DNA from: Parasulfuritortus cantonensis
GTDB lineage: Bacteria > Pseudomonadota > Gammaproteobacteria > Burkholderiales > Thiobacillaceae
Direction of reading: 5' to 3'
Assembly (NCBI RefSeq): GCF_004337445.1
Contig: NZ_SJZB01000049.1
Coordinates: 56,648 to 120,647, forward strand
DNA: 64,000 nt
In this document: positions 14,409 through 25,647 of the stretch, piece after piece
Layout: each line of letters begins with the position of its first letter
Numbering within the stretch: the stretch's first letter is position 1
Notes under the pieces: model-generated
Seen by the model: the letters and a program-made list of their open reading frames with translations, nothing else
What the model was told of the DNA's origin: nothing
The model's database searches: none
Program-made: the position numbers and the translations under genes

Positions 14409-16624
14409 TGATCCTTCCTGACTGGGTTGTGGACACCGCGCACGCCGCCCTTCAGGCGGGTGATCCGGCTGACCTCCTGGATGCTGCGCAGGGCGCGCAT
14501 GAGGCGCGACAGGTGGACCCGGTTCTGCACCTGCACGGTGAAGTAGAGGTTGGTGTAGTTGCCGCTCTCCTCCTCCATGTGCACGTCGTCGATGTTGGAG
14601 CCCTCGGCGGCGATGGCGGCGGCGACCTTGGCGAGGACGCCACGGGCATGGGCGGCGGTGATGCGGATGCTGACGTCGAAGGTCTTGTCGAGGTCGGGTT
14701 CCCATTCGACGTCCACCCACTTGTCCGGGTCGTCGCGGTAGTGGCGCACCTGGGGACAGTCGTGGGTGTGGATGAAGAGGCCCTGTTCCTTGCGGATCTG
14801 GCCGATGATCGGGTCGCCCGGGATGGGCTGGCAGCACTTGGCCAGACGCACCGCGACGCCTTCCGAGCCGCGGATCAGGATCGGCCCGGCGGCGCGGTTG
14901 TCGTCCTCGCCTTCGCGGGCGAGCAGCTGGCGGGCGACCATGACGCCCAGCTTCTTGCCCAGGCCGATGTCGATGAGGACGTCGCCCTTGCTGCGCCCGC
15001 TGGTCTTGAGCAGTTGTTCCCAGCGTTCCTCGGGGACGTCCTCGGGGTGGGCGCCGAGGCCGCGCAGGGCCTGGTTGAGGAGTTGCTGGCCGAGCATCTC
15101 GGATTCGTTGCGGTGGGCGTGCTTCAGCGCGCTGCGGATGTGCGCGCGGGCCTTGCCGGTGACCGCGAAGTGGATCCAGGCCGGGTTGGGCCGGGCCGAC
15201 TCGGAGGTGATGATCTCGACCCGGTCGCCGTTCTTGAGCGGCGTCGACAGCGGCATGTAGTCGCCGTTGATGCGCGACGCCACGCAGTGGTTGCCGATGT
15301 CGGTGTGCACGTTGTAGGCGAAGTCCACCGCGGTGGCCTCGCGCGGCAGGGCCATGATCTTGCCCTTGGGCGTGAACACGTAGACTTCGTCGGGGAACAG
15401 GTCGACCTTGATGTGTTCGAGGAATTCCACCGAGTCGCGGCTGTCGGCCTGGATGTCGAGCAGGCTCTGCAGCCACTGGTGGGTCATGCGCTGGGCCTCG
15501 GTCAGGCCGACGTCGCCGGCCTTGTACATCCAGTGCGAGGCGACGCCCTCTTCGGCCAGGCGGTGCATCTCGCGGGTGCGGATCTGGACCTCGACCGGGG
15601 TGCCGAAGGGACCGAACAGGGTGGTGTGCAGCGACTGGTAGCCGTTCGCCTTGGGGATGGCGATGTAGTCCTTGATCTTGCCCGGGATCGGCTTGTAGAG
15701 CGCGTGCAGCGCCCCCATGGTCAGATAGCAGGTCGGCACGTCGTCGACGATGACCCGGAAGCCGTAGATGTCGAACACCTCGGTGAAGGCCAGGTGCTTC
15801 TCCTGCATCTTGCGGTAGATGCCGTACAGGTGCTTCTCGCGCCCGTACACGTCGGCCTTGATGCGGCTCTGCTCGAGCTTCTGGCGGATCGCGTCGTTGA
15901 TCTTCTCGACCAGCTCGCGGCGTTCCTGGCGCGAGGCGGCGACCGCCTTCTCGAGCACCCGGTAGCGGGTCGGGTGCATGTGCTTGAAGGCCAGCTCCTG
16001 AAGCTCGTGGTAGACCACGTTGAGGCCCAGGCGGTTGGCGATCGGGGCGTAGATGTCGAGGGTCTCCTGGGCGATGCGCTGGCGGCTTTCCGGGCTCATC
16101 GCGTCCAGGGTGCTCATGTTGTGCCAACGGTCGGCCAGCTTGATCAGAATCACCCGCACGTCGCGCGCCATGGCCAGCAGCATCTTGCGGAAGTTCTCCG
16201 CCTGGGCGTGGCGCTTGCTCTCGAACTGGAGCTGGTCGAGCTTGGTGACCCCGTCGACCAGGCCGGCCACGGCGTCGCCGAACTGGTGCCGAATATCCTC
16301 CCGGCTGACCGCGGTGTCCTCGACGACGTCGTGGAGCAGGGCGGCGGCCAGGGTCTGGGCGTCCATGCGCCAGCCGACCAGGGTCTCGGTCACCGCCAGC
16401 GGGTGGGTGATGTAGGGTTCGCCGTCCTTGCGGAACTGGCCCTTGTGGGCCTGGGAGCTGACCTGGAAGGCCCGGCGCAGCAGGTCGGCCTCGTCGGGAC
16501 GCAGATACGGCGCGATGTCGGCGACGTCGGCCGGCGACGTCTGGCCGCCCTCGGGGGCGGCCGCCAGCGCCCGGCTGCGCGCACGGGCGAATCGCGGGTG
16601 GGGTTCCTGGACCGAGCGCGGCAT
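14405..16624 (-). CDS. spoT: Bifunctional (p)ppGpp synthetase/hydrolase SpoT
   Basis: 739 residues from the ATG at 16624. The HD hydrolase domain (about 45-200) has [13 protein letters not shown], an intact HDxxED-type metal motif, and [11 protein letters not shown]. The synthetase domain (about 245-370) has [30 protein letters not shown] and VEVQIRT. TGS (about 405-465) and C-terminal ACT (about 660-735) domains follow. The intact HD box suggests both synthesis and hydrolysis of (p)ppGpp. It lies 23 bases after rpoZ and overlaps ridA by four bases. The frame continues open upstream of 16624, but that extension runs through rpoZ and is not real. Confidence 0.95.
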   Translation of the reverse strand: MPRSVQEPHPRFARARSRALAAAPEGGQTSPADVADIAPYLRPDEADLLRRAFQVSSQAHKGQFRKDGEPYITHPLAVTETLVGWRMDAQTLAAALLHDVVEDTAVSREDIRHQFGDAVAGLVDGVTKLDQLQFESKRHAQAENFRKMLLAMARDVRVILIKLADRWHNMSTLDAMSPESRQRIAQETLDIYAPIANRLGLNVVYHELQELAFKHMHPTRYRVLEKAVAASRQERRELVEKINDAIRQKLEQSRIKADVYGREKHLYGIYRKMQEKHLAFTEVFDIYGFRVIVDDVPTCYLTMGALHALYKPIPGKIKDYIAIPKANGYQSLHTTLFGPFGTPVEVQIRTREMHRLAEEGVASHWMYKAGDVGLTEAQRMTHQWLQSLLDIQADSRDSVEFLEHIKVDLFPDEVYVFTPKGKIMALPREATAVDFAYNVHTDIGNHCVASRINGDYMPLSTPLKNGDRVEIITSESARPNPAWIHFAVTGKARAHIRSALKHAHRNESEMLGQQLLNQALRGLGAHPEDVPEERWEQLLKTSGRSKGDVLIDIGLGKKLGVMVARQLLAREGEDDNRAAGPILIRGSEGVAVRLAKCCQPIPGDPIIGQIRKEQGLFIHTHDCPQVRHYRDDPDKWVDVEWEPDLDKTFDVSIRITAAHARGVLAKVAAAIAAEGSNIDDVHMEEESGNYTNLYFTVQVQNRVHLSRLMRALRSIQEVSRITRLKGGVRGVHNPVRKDQ

Positions 16625-16647
16625 GACCAAGGGCCCAGGAAAGCGGC

Positions 16648-16854
16648 TCAGGAGTGGGCTTTGAGGAGGATTTCCGCGCCCACCTGCCCTTCCGAGATTT
16701 CCCGCAGGGCGATCACAGCCGGCTTGTCCTTGTCGGACTCGACCTTGGGGCTGGCGCCGACCGAGATCTGGCGGGCGCGGGTGGCGGCGGCCAGGGTCAT
16801 CTCGAAGCGGTTGGGAATGTACTTGATGCAGTCGTCGACGGTGATGCGGGCCAT
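16648..16854 (-). CDS. rpoZ: RNA polymerase omega subunit
   Basis: 68 residues starting [19 protein letters not shown], the hallmark of omega, with RARQISVGA and [11 protein letters not shown] following. It promotes beta-prime folding and is linked to (p)ppGpp binding, fitting its place directly before spoT. In many relatives gmk lies immediately upstream; here a chemoreceptor gene on the other strand separates them. Confidence 0.95.
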   Translation of the reverse strand: MARITVDDCIKYIPNRFEMTLAAATRARQISVGASPKVESDKDKPAVIALREISEGQVGAEILLKAHS

Positions 16855-16956
16855 GTGGCGTTGCTCCGGATGCGTAATGGAATGGTCCCGATTTTAGCGT
16901 GATACCGGCGCCTTGGGCAGCGGTCGCGCCGGGGTCCGGCGGAGGCCGGCGCCGGG

Positions 16957-16983
16957 TCAAGTTTTCCGGGCCGGCTCCGATAT
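16957..16983 (+). promoter_or_regulatory. Sigma-28 (FliA) type promoter for the chemoreceptor
   Basis: TCAAGTTT, an 11-base spacer, then TCCGATAT. The FliA consensus is TAAAGTTT-N11-GCCGATAA, so this matches 7 of 8 and 6 of 8 bases with the exact spacing. It lies 42 bases before the start codon of a methyl-accepting chemotaxis protein, a classic late flagellar-class gene. Confidence 0.8.
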
Positions 16984-17025
16984 AGTCGGCGCCGACATTC
17001 GCCGGCCCGCAAAGGAGCCATAACG

Positions 17026-18663
17026 ATGGACAAGAAGCGCAGCCTGAGCCTCAAGACACGTCTGTTCCTGCAGCAGGTCGGCATGCTGGCCGGACTCCTG
17101 ATGCTCGGCCTGTATTCCCTGGCCGAACTGCACCAGCACATGATGGAGGAACGCCACGCCGCCCTGCGCGCCCTCGTCGACGTCGGGATCGGCGTGGTAC
17201 GCGAACAGTACGAACAGATGCAGGCCGGGGTGATCGACCGCGCGGAGGCGGAACGGCGCGCCAAGGCCAACCTGCGCAAGATACGCTTCGGCGACAACGA
17301 CTATTTCTTCATCTACGACCTCGACGGCCGCAACGTCATGCACGGCAGCAAGCCGGAACGCGAGGGCACCAGCCAGATCGATGCCACCGATGCCAACGGC
17401 AAGCCGTACATCCGGCACTGGCTGGCCGTGCTCAAGGAACGCGGCGAGGGCGAGATGGAGTACATGTTCCCGAAGCCCGGCAGCAACGAACCGCTCAGCA
17501 AGGCCTCCTACGCCAAGGTGTTCGCCCCCTGGGGTTGGTGGGTCGGCACCGGGGTCTACATCGACGACGTCGAGGCCACCTTCCGCGACAATGCCGTCGG
17601 CACCGTGGTGTTCGTGGCCGGCGCGGCCCTGCTCCTGGCGCTGCTCGGCTGGTTCATCAACCGCAGCGTCCAGGCCGAACTGGGTGGCGAGCCGGCCGAG
17701 GCGTCGGGCCGCGTGGAACGCTTCGCCGAGGGCGACCTGACGCAGCCGATCACCAGTAGCAGCCGCCGGCCCGGCAACCTGCTCGGCGCCTTGGCGGCGA
17801 TGCAGGACAGGCTCAACGCCACCGTGCGCGCGATCCGCGAAGGTACGGAAGTGCTGGCGCGCGAATCCGGCGACCTCTCGGTGGCGGCCGGCGAGATCAG
17901 CCTGGCGGCCCGCAACCAGGCGGAATCGAGCGCCGCCACCGCGGCCTCCATCGAACAGCTGACCGTCAGCATCAACGAGGTGTCGGAGATCGCCCGCCAG
18001 ACCGAGGACAACTCCAGCCAGACCGCCACCCTGGCCGACCACGGCCGCGACGTGGTGCGCCAGGCGGCCGCCGAGATCGAGCACATCGCCGAATCGGTGC
18101 GCGATTCGGCCGAACGCATCCAGTCGCTGGTCGGCCGTTCCCAGGAGATCGGCAACATCACCAACGTGATCAAGGACATCGCCGACCAGACCAACCTGCT
18201 CGCCCTCAACGCCGCCATCGAGGCGGCGCGCGCCGGCGAGCAGGGGCGCGGCTTCGCGGTGGTGGCCGACGAGGTGCGCAAGCTGGCCGAGCGCACCACC
18301 CAGGCGACCGCCGAGATATCGCGCATGATCGAGGCGATCCAGGAGGACACCCACGACGCCGTGCAGGCCATGGAAGGGGCGACGCCCAAGGTGCGGCGCG
18401 GCCAGGAACTGGCCCAACAGGCCACCGGGCTGCTCGACCAGATCCAGCGTCAGGCGGGCGATTCGCTGGCGCGCGCGCGCGACGTCGCGACCGCCAGCCG
18501 GGAACAGGCGGCGACCGCGAACGGCATCGCCGGCCACGTCGAGAATATCGCTTCGATGACCGAGCAGACCAACGCCGCCACCCAGAGCAACGCCGAAGCC
18601 GCCGACCAGCTGAAGGAACTGGCCGGGCGACTGCAGAAGTCGGTCGCCTACTTCAAGGTCTGA
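17026..18663 (+). CDS. Methyl-accepting chemotaxis protein with single Cache sensor
   Basis: 545 residues. A short cytosolic N-terminus is followed by a first membrane helix (about 20-38), a periplasmic sCache-type sensor (about 40-185: [34 protein letters not shown]), a second helix (about 190-208) and a HAMP-like linker. The long coiled-coil signalling domain has the conserved hairpin tip [20 protein letters not shown] and [16 protein letters not shown]. The C-terminus (KSVAYFKV) has no NWETF-like CheR/CheB tether. AAAGGAG lies 8 bases before the ATG, and a sigma-28-like promoter is upstream. No other chemotaxis gene is in the window. Confidence 0.95.
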   Translation: MDKKRSLSLKTRLFLQQVGMLAGLLMLGLYSLAELHQHMMEERHAALRALVDVGIGVVREQYEQMQAGVIDRAEAERRAKANLRKIRFGDNDYFFIYDLDGRNVMHGSKPEREGTSQIDATDANGKPYIRHWLAVLKERGEGEMEYMFPKPGSNEPLSKASYAKVFAPWGWWVGTGVYIDDVEATFRDNAVGTVVFVAGAALLLALLGWFINRSVQAELGGEPAEASGRVERFAEGDLTQPITSSSRRPGNLLGALAAMQDRLNATVRAIREGTEVLARESGDLSVAAGEISLAARNQAESSAATAASIEQLTVSINEVSEIARQTEDNSSQTATLADHGRDVVRQAAAEIEHIAESVRDSAERIQSLVGRSQEIGNITNVIKDIADQTNLLALNAAIEAARAGEQGRGFAVVADEVRKLAERTTQATAEISRMIEAIQEDTHDAVQAMEGATPKVRRGQELAQQATGLLDQIQRQAGDSLARARDVATASREQAATANGIAGHVENIASMTEQTNAATQSNAEAADQLKELAGRLQKSVAYFKV

Positions 18664-18675
18664 GCGGGGCGCCGG

Positions 18676-20179
<1,504 letters not shown>

Positions 20180-20235
20180 GAATTCGCTATTCTTCCGTAT
20201 ATCTACTAACGTTCTGCCATCTTACTTGGGCTTGC

Positions 20236-21180
20236 ATGGCCGCTCAAATCCCCGATCCCCTGCCGACCGGATTCCAACTGGGCGAGTACGCCATCGACCG
20301 CAAGATCGGCGGCGGCGGTTTCAGCATGGTGTACCTGGCCTTCGACCCCGCCGGCCTGCCGGTGGCGATCAAGGAATACCTGCCCGACGGCATGGTGGGG
20401 CGGGATGGCGACGGTACCGTGCGGCCGATCTCCGAGGACAAGGAGAAGACCTTCCGGCAGGGCATGAAGTACTTCTTCGACGAGGGCCGTACGCTGGCCA
20501 ACATCCGGCATCCCAACGTCGTCGAGGTGGTCAATTTCTTCCGCGCCAACGAGACCGTGTACATGGTGATGCGCTATGAACGCGGCAAGACCCTGCAGCG
20601 CCACATCCACGACCTGCACGAGGAGCCGATGCGCGAGGGTTTCGTGCGCGCGTCCTTCGTGCAACTGCTCAACGGCCTGCGCGAGATCCACGCCCAGCGC
20701 CTGCTGCACCTCGACATCAAGCCGTCCAACATCTACGTGCGCCAGGACGGCTCGCCGCTGCTGATCGATTTCGGCGCCGCCCGCCACGTCCTCCTGGCGG
20801 ACCAGAAGTACGTGCCCATGTATACTCCCGGCTTCGCCGCGCCCGAACAATACAACCAGCGCGACCGCCTGGGGCCGTGGACCGACATCTACGGCATCGG
20901 CGCCAGCATGTACACCTGCATCGCCAAGCGGCCGCCGCCGCCCGCCAACGAACGTCTCGAAGAAGACAAGCTGGGCTCGGCCGCGAAGGATTTTGCCGGA
21001 ACCTATTCGCCGGATTTCCTGGCCCTGATCGACAACCTGCTGCGCCTGCCCTACACCGAGCGGCCGCAGAGCGTGTTCTCGGTCCAGAAGCGCCTCATCG
21101 AACTGGTGCCGGCGCATGCCCGGCCGGCCAAGCAGAGCCTGATGGAAGTGATCAAGCAGAAATTGACGCAGCCCCTATGA
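20236..21180 (+). CDS. Hanks-type Ser/Thr protein kinase (non-RD)
   Basis: 314 residues, soluble, with no membrane helix or extracellular domain. The glycine loop is KIGGGGFSMVYLA, the ATP lysine sits in VAIKEYLP, the catalytic loop is LLHLDIKPSN and the metal loop is IDFGAAR. The catalytic Asp is preceded by Leu rather than Arg (HLD, not HRD), which marks a non-RD kinase that may not need activation-loop phosphorylation. The stop overlaps the start of a PP2C phosphatase (ATGA), the expected antagonist. The ATG at 20236 has only a weak upstream ribosome site. Confidence 0.93.
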   Translation: MAAQIPDPLPTGFQLGEYAIDRKIGGGGFSMVYLAFDPAGLPVAIKEYLPDGMVGRDGDGTVRPISEDKEKTFRQGMKYFFDEGRTLANIRHPNVVEVVNFFRANETVYMVMRYERGKTLQRHIHDLHEEPMREGFVRASFVQLLNGLREIHAQRLLHLDIKPSNIYVRQDGSPLLIDFGAARHVLLADQKYVPMYTPGFAAPEQYNQRDRLGPWTDIYGIGASMYTCIAKRPPPPANERLEEDKLGSAAKDFAGTYSPDFLALIDNLLRLPYTERPQSVFSVQKRLIELVPAHARPAKQSLMEVIKQKLTQPL

Positions 21181-22091
21181 AATACAGCCTGTACCAGGAA
21201 AGCCGCCAGGGCGGCCGCAAGTCGAACCAGGACCGGGTCGGCCACGCCTACACCAGCGAGGCCATCTGCATGGCCCTGGCCGACGGCATGGGCGGCCATG
21301 CCCACGGCGAGGTGGCCGCGCAGGTCCTCATGGACGTGGTCCTGGGCATGTTCGAGAAGCTGGCCCGGCCGCGCCTGGCCGATGTCACGGAGTTCCTGCT
21401 CGACGGCGTCTACGCCGCCCACGACACCATCAATACCTACGCCAGCAGCCACCGCATGGCCGACACGCCCCGCACCACCTGCGTGGTGTGCGTGATCCAG
21501 GACGGCCAGGCCTGGTGGGCGCACGTCGGCGACTCGCGCCTGTACCACTTCGGCCCGAACGGGCTGCGCGCGCGCACCCGCGACCATTCCGCCATCCAGC
21601 ACCTGATCGACGACGGCCTGGCCAGCGAGGACGAGATCACCAGCCACCCCGACCGCAACAAGCTCTACAACAGCGTCGGCGGCTTCATGCTGCCCAACAT
21701 CGAGTTGTCGCCCGGCGTCCTCCTCGGCGACGGCGACGTCCTGCTCATGGCCAGCGACGGCTTCTGGTCGCAGTTCAAGCCTGACGAGATGCTCACGACC
21801 CTGCGCGTCTACCCGGTCCGGGTGGCGGTGAACCAGCTCCTCGAGCACGCCGAGTTCCGCGCCGGCGACTACGGCGACAACCTGTCCGTGGTCGCCCTGC
21901 GCTGCGGCGAGGACCGCCCCGAGGTGGATCCGGCCGCCCTGAACGACTTCAAGCTGGACGGCTTCACCACCGAGCTCAAGGCCCTGGAGGGCAAGGCGGC
22001 CCAGCAGCCGGCCATGAGCGACCGCGACATCGACAAGGCGATCGAGGAAATCCAGGCCGCCCTCCTGAAACACCAACTGGAAACGAAATGA
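21177..22091 (+). CDS. PP2C-type Ser/Thr phosphatase
   Basis: 304 residues starting at the ATG that overlaps the kinase stop; the frame upstream of it is antisense-like and not coding. PP2C metal motifs are [35 protein letters not shown] and [11 protein letters not shown], with GDNLSVVAL near the end of the domain. The last 70 residues are a helical tail of unknown role. It presumably reverses the partner kinase. It overlaps rph by four bases, so kinase, phosphatase, rph and rdgB form one coupled chain. Confidence 0.93.
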   Translation: MKYSLYQESRQGGRKSNQDRVGHAYTSEAICMALADGMGGHAHGEVAAQVLMDVVLGMFEKLARPRLADVTEFLLDGVYAAHDTINTYASSHRMADTPRTTCVVCVIQDGQAWWAHVGDSRLYHFGPNGLRARTRDHSAIQHLIDDGLASEDEITSHPDRNKLYNSVGGFMLPNIELSPGVLLGDGDVLLMASDGFWSQFKPDEMLTTLRVYPVRVAVNQLLEHAEFRAGDYGDNLSVVALRCGEDRPEVDPAALNDFKLDGFTTELKALEGKAAQQPAMSDRDIDKAIEEIQAALLKHQLETK

Positions 22092-22816
22092 CCGAATTCT
22101 TCCGCCCCTCCGGGCGCGCGCCGGCGCAACTGCGCGGCATCCACATCACCCGCCGCTACACCAAGCACGCCGAGGGCTCGGTCTTGGTCGAGTGCGGCGA
22201 CACCAAGGTCATCTGCACCGCCAGCGTGGCCGAGAAGGTGCCCTTCCACGTCAAAGGCAGCGGCGCCGGCTGGCTGACCGCGGAATACGGCATGCTGCCG
22301 CGCGCCACCCACACCCGCGGCGACCGCGAGGCGGCCCGGGGCAAGCAGAGCGGGCGCACCCAGGAGATCCAGCGCCTGATCGGGCGCAGCCTGCGCGCCG
22401 CGGTGGACCTGGCCAAGCTGGGCGAACGCACCATCCACATCGACTGCGACGTCATCCAGGCCGACGGTGGCACCCGCACCGCCAGCATCACCGGCGCCTG
22501 GGTCGCGGTGCACGACGCCGTCGAGTGGCTGATCAAGGAAGGCCGGCTACCGGAGACGGTGATGCGCGACCACGTCGCCGCCGTCTCGGTCGGCATCTAC
22601 AAGGGCGTGCCCGTGCTCGACCTCGACTACGCCGAGGACTCCGACTGCGACACCGACATGAACGTGGTGATGACCGGCAGCGATGGCATCATCGAGGTCC
22701 AGGGCACCGCCGAGGGCGAACCGTTCAGCCGCACCGAACTCGACGACCTGCTCGACCTGGCCCAGGCCGGCATCGAGCAGCTCATCCACGAACAACGCCA
22801 GGCCCTGCAATCATGA
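22088..22816 (+). CDS. rph: Ribonuclease PH
   Basis: 242 residues. Conserved stretches are [70 protein letters not shown] and [20 protein letters not shown]. It is a phosphorolytic 3' exonuclease trimming tRNA precursors. It is coupled by ATGA overlaps to the phosphatase gene before it and rdgB after it. Confidence 0.96.
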   Translation: MTEFFRPSGRAPAQLRGIHITRRYTKHAEGSVLVECGDTKVICTASVAEKVPFHVKGSGAGWLTAEYGMLPRATHTRGDREAARGKQSGRTQEIQRLIGRSLRAAVDLAKLGERTIHIDCDVIQADGGTRTASITGAWVAVHDAVEWLIKEGRLPETVMRDHVAAVSVGIYKGVPVLDLDYAEDSDCDTDMNVVMTGSDGIIEVQGTAEGEPFSRTELDDLLDLAQAGIEQLIHEQRQALQS

Positions 22817-23403
22817 AGAAGATCGTCATCGCCTCCAACAACGCCGGCAAGCTGCGCGAGATCGCCCGCATCCTCGAACCCCTGGAACTGGAAGCCGTGC
22901 CGCAGGGCAGCTTCGGTGTGCCGGAATGTCCGGAGCCGCACGTCACCTTCATCGAGAACTGCATCGCCAAGGCCCGCCACGCCTCGGCGCATACCGGCCT
23001 GCCCGCCCTGGCCGACGATTCCGGCATCTGCGTCGACGCCCTCAACGGCGCCCCCGGCGTCTATTCGGCGCGCTACGCCGGCGAACCGAAGTCGGACCAG
23101 CGCAACAACGAGAAGCTGATCGAGTCGCTCCGGGGCATCGCCAACCGCAAGGCGCACTACTACTGCGTCATGGTCTACGTGCGCTACCCGGACGATCCCC
23201 AGCCGGTCATCGCCGAGGGGGCCTGGCACGGCGAGATCATCGACGCGCCGCGCGGCGCCGGCGGCTTCGGCTACGACCCCTATTTCCTGGTGCCCCAGTT
23301 CGGCAAGACCGGCGCCGAGCTGGACGCCGACCAGAAGAACGCCGTCAGCCACCGCGGCCAGGCCCTGCGCGCCCTGGCCGAGCGCCTGAAGGCCGGGCTC
23401 TGA
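22813..23403 (+). CDS. rdgB: XTP/dITP pyrophosphatase (RdgB/HAM1)
   Basis: 196 residues. [17 protein letters not shown] at the start, then [50 protein letters not shown] and [10 protein letters not shown] are family hallmarks. It removes non-canonical purine NTPs (dITP, XTP) from the nucleotide pool. Start overlaps the rph stop (ATGA); hemW begins 13 bases downstream. Confidence 0.96.
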   Translation: MKKIVIASNNAGKLREIARILEPLELEAVPQGSFGVPECPEPHVTFIENCIAKARHASAHTGLPALADDSGICVDALNGAPGVYSARYAGEPKSDQRNNEKLIESLRGIANRKAHYYCVMVYVRYPDDPQPVIAEGAWHGEIIDAPRGAGGFGYDPYFLVPQFGKTGAELDADQKNAVSHRGQALRALAERLKAGL

Positions 23404-23416
23404 CGCGGCCGTCGCG

Positions 23417-24607
23417 ATGACGGCGGCCGTCCGGGTGGCGTTGCCGGGCGCGCGCCCGGCCCAGCCGGCGCCGTCCCGGCCGCCGCCCCTGGCGCTCTAC
23501 GTGCACGTCCCCTGGTGCGTGCGCAAGTGTCCGTACTGCGACTTCAATTCCCACGCCCTGCGCGGCGAACTGCCGGAGGCCGCCTACGTCGACGCCCTGC
23601 TGGTGGATCTCGAACGCGCCCTGCCGGAAATCTGGGGCCGCCCGGTCGAGACCGTGTTCGTCGGCGGCGGCACCCCCAGCCTGCTGAGCCCGGAGGTGGT
23701 CGATCGCCTGCTCGCCGGCGTGCGCACCCTGCTGCCGCTACGACCCTATGCCGAGATCACCCTGGAGGCCAATCCGGGCACCTTCGAACTGGGGCGTTTC
23801 CGGGCCTTCCGGGAGGCCGGTGTCACGCGCCTGTCGCTCGGCATCCAGAGCTTCGACGACCGTTACCTGGAGGCGCTCGGCCGCATCCACGCCGGGCGCG
23901 AGGCGCACGCCGCGGCCGAGGCCGCCCTGGCACTGTTCGACCAGGTCAACCTGGACCTGATGTACGCCCTGCCGGGCCAGGATGGCGCCGCCCTGGCGCG
24001 CGACCTGGCCGCCGCGCTGGCGCACGGCCCCCAGCACCTGTCCTGCTACCACCTCACCTTGGAGCCCAATACCGCCTTCGCGGCGGCGCCGCCCGCGCTG
24101 CCCGACGACGACACCGCGGCGGCCATGCAGGAGCAGGTCGAGGCGACCCTGGCCGAGGCCGGCTACGGGCATTACGAGACCTCGGCCTACGCCCGGGCCG
24201 GGCAGGCCTGCCGGCACAACCTGAACTACTGGTTGTTCGGCGACTACCTGGGCATCGGCGCCGGCGCCCATTCCAAGCTGAGCTTCCCCGACCGGGTGGT
24301 GCGCCGGGCCCGGCCGCGCCATCCCAAGGACTACCTGGCCTGGGCCGGCGGCGGCCTGCCGGCGGAGGAACGCGTGCTCGACGCCGACGACCTCCGGTTC
24401 GAGTTCATGATGAACGCCCTGCGCCTGAACGGCGGCTTCCAGGAGGGCCTGTTCGGCGAACGCACCGGCCTGGCGCCGGGCACGCTCGCGGCCGGCCTCG
24501 CCGAGGCCGACCGCCGCGGCCTGGTCGAGCGCGACGGCCCGACCATCCGGCCCAGCCCGCTCGGGCGCCGCTTCCTGAACGACCTGCTGCAGCTATTCCT
24601 GGCCTGA
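23417..24607 (+). CDS. hemW: Radical SAM protein HemW (HemN-like)
   Basis: 396 residues. The radical-SAM cluster motif is YVHVPWCVRKCPYCDFNSH (CX3CX2C), followed by VFVGGGTPSLL, TLEANPG and LGIQSFDD. The C-terminal HemN region (about 300-390) is present. HemW proteins bind heme and act as heme chaperones rather than as coproporphyrinogen oxidase, so the older HemN label should be avoided. A 25-residue Ala/Pro-rich N-terminus precedes the domain, so a later start is possible. The 3' end overlaps the convergent PDC gene by 15 bases. Confidence 0.93.
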   Translation: MTAAVRVALPGARPAQPAPSRPPPLALYVHVPWCVRKCPYCDFNSHALRGELPEAAYVDALLVDLERALPEIWGRPVETVFVGGGTPSLLSPEVVDRLLAGVRTLLPLRPYAEITLEANPGTFELGRFRAFREAGVTRLSLGIQSFDDRYLEALGRIHAGREAHAAAEAALALFDQVNLDLMYALPGQDGAALARDLAAALAHGPQHLSCYHLTLEPNTAFAAAPPALPDDDTAAAMQEQVEATLAEAGYGHYETSAYARAGQACRHNLNYWLFGDYLGIGAGAHSKLSFPDRVVRRARPRHPKDYLAWAGGGLPAEERVLDADDLRFEFMMNALRLNGGFQEGLFGERTGLAPGTLAAGLAEADRRGLVERDGPTIRPSPLGRRFLNDLLQLFLA

Positions 24608-25579
24608 CCCGGGTTCCGTCTCCCCGGCACTGCCGACCCAGAAGTCCTGGCCCTTGTCGAGGAACTCGGCGACCGGAATGTAGTGCGAGCCGTCGCACGA
24701 GAAGGTCAGGCCGACCACGCCGTTGAACAGGTTCAGCGTGCCGCTGCGCAGGTAGAAGGTGTCGTCCATCAGGCGCAGGTTGCGCAGGTTGTCGAGGACC
24801 GGGCGAATCTGCTCCCGGCGCACCAGGGCGTCGCGCGGATACGGCCGGCGCGGGAAGGGCAGGCACATGTCGGGATCGGTGAGGGCGGCGATGTCGAGCA
24901 GGCGGTAGCGCAGCGGGTCGGCGGTCAGCCAGATCACCGCCCGGCTGCTCGAGAAGTGCAGGATGACGTGGTGGACGCCGTGCTCGGTCATCAGTTCCTC
25001 GACCACCGAGAGCACGGTCTCGATGTTGAGGTCCATGACGCTGTCGGCCCGGGTCTGGTGGAACACCGTGCTGCGGATCGCCGGGTCGCCCCTGATCTGG
25101 CGCCAACTGGTCGGCTCCTGGTAGACGCCGCCGGTGACCGGCAGGTCGCGCAGGTCGAAGTCGGCGCCGATGAAGCCGAGCACCCGCCAATCGGTGCCGC
25201 GCACCAGTTGCACGGCGGTCAGCGAGGGCCGCTTGCCGCGCAGCGAGATATAGGCCTGGGAGAGCAGGAAACCGTCGGCGGGGACGCGTTCGCACATGTA
25301 GGGGCGCTGCGAACGGTCGCGCCCCAGGTCGATGTCGATGAGACCTGCGCGGCCGACGTTGCGGGTGATCTGGATCGCGTCGGTGTCCATGGCGTAGAGG
25401 AATTTCATGGCCGGCACGATGGCGAACGCCTCGACCAGGGCCGCCTCCAGCGCGGCGCGGTCGTGCCAGACCAGGCTGCAGGCAGTGGCGATGCGCGTGA
25501 GCGGCTCGCGCAGCATGGTCATGAGGGCCTCGCGCTGCTCGATGACGGCCTCCTGCAGCGTACCGTGTGGTGGTTCCAT
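24593..25579 (-). CDS. Stand-alone PDC/Cache-like sensor protein
   Basis: 328 residues from the ATG at 25579. No signal peptide and no membrane helix are visible. Residues about 25-180 look like a PDC/Cache fold: the helix LREPLTRIATACSLVWHDRAAL, then AMDTDAIQITRN, DLGRDRSQRPYM, DGFLLSQAYISLRGKRPSL and VLGFIGADFDLRDL. The second half (about 190-328) is unassigned but contains HHVILHFSSSRAVIWLTADP. Cache domains are normally extracytoplasmic parts of receptors, so a cytosolic copy with no output domain is unusual. Function unknown; not obviously linked to its neighbours. Confidence 0.75.
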   Translation of the reverse strand: MEPPHGTLQEAVIEQREALMTMLREPLTRIATACSLVWHDRAALEAALVEAFAIVPAMKFLYAMDTDAIQITRNVGRAGLIDIDLGRDRSQRPYMCERVPADGFLLSQAYISLRGKRPSLTAVQLVRGTDWRVLGFIGADFDLRDLPVTGGVYQEPTSWRQIRGDPAIRSTVFHQTRADSVMDLNIETVLSVVEELMTEHGVHHVILHFSSSRAVIWLTADPLRYRLLDIAALTDPDMCLPFPRRPYPRDALVRREQIRPVLDNLRNLRLMDDTFYLRSGTLNLFNGVVGLTFSCDGSHYIPVAEFLDKGQDFWVGSAGETEPGSGQE

Positions 25580-25647
25580 GGTGTCCTTCGCAAACCGGGT
25601 CCGGTCAGTATAGTCGGCCGGCCCGGCCGCCGTGTCCACGACCCGGG

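Noticed and set aside
16625..16960. Upstream extension of the spoT frame
   Set aside because: It overlaps rpoZ completely in another frame; rpoZ is unambiguous.
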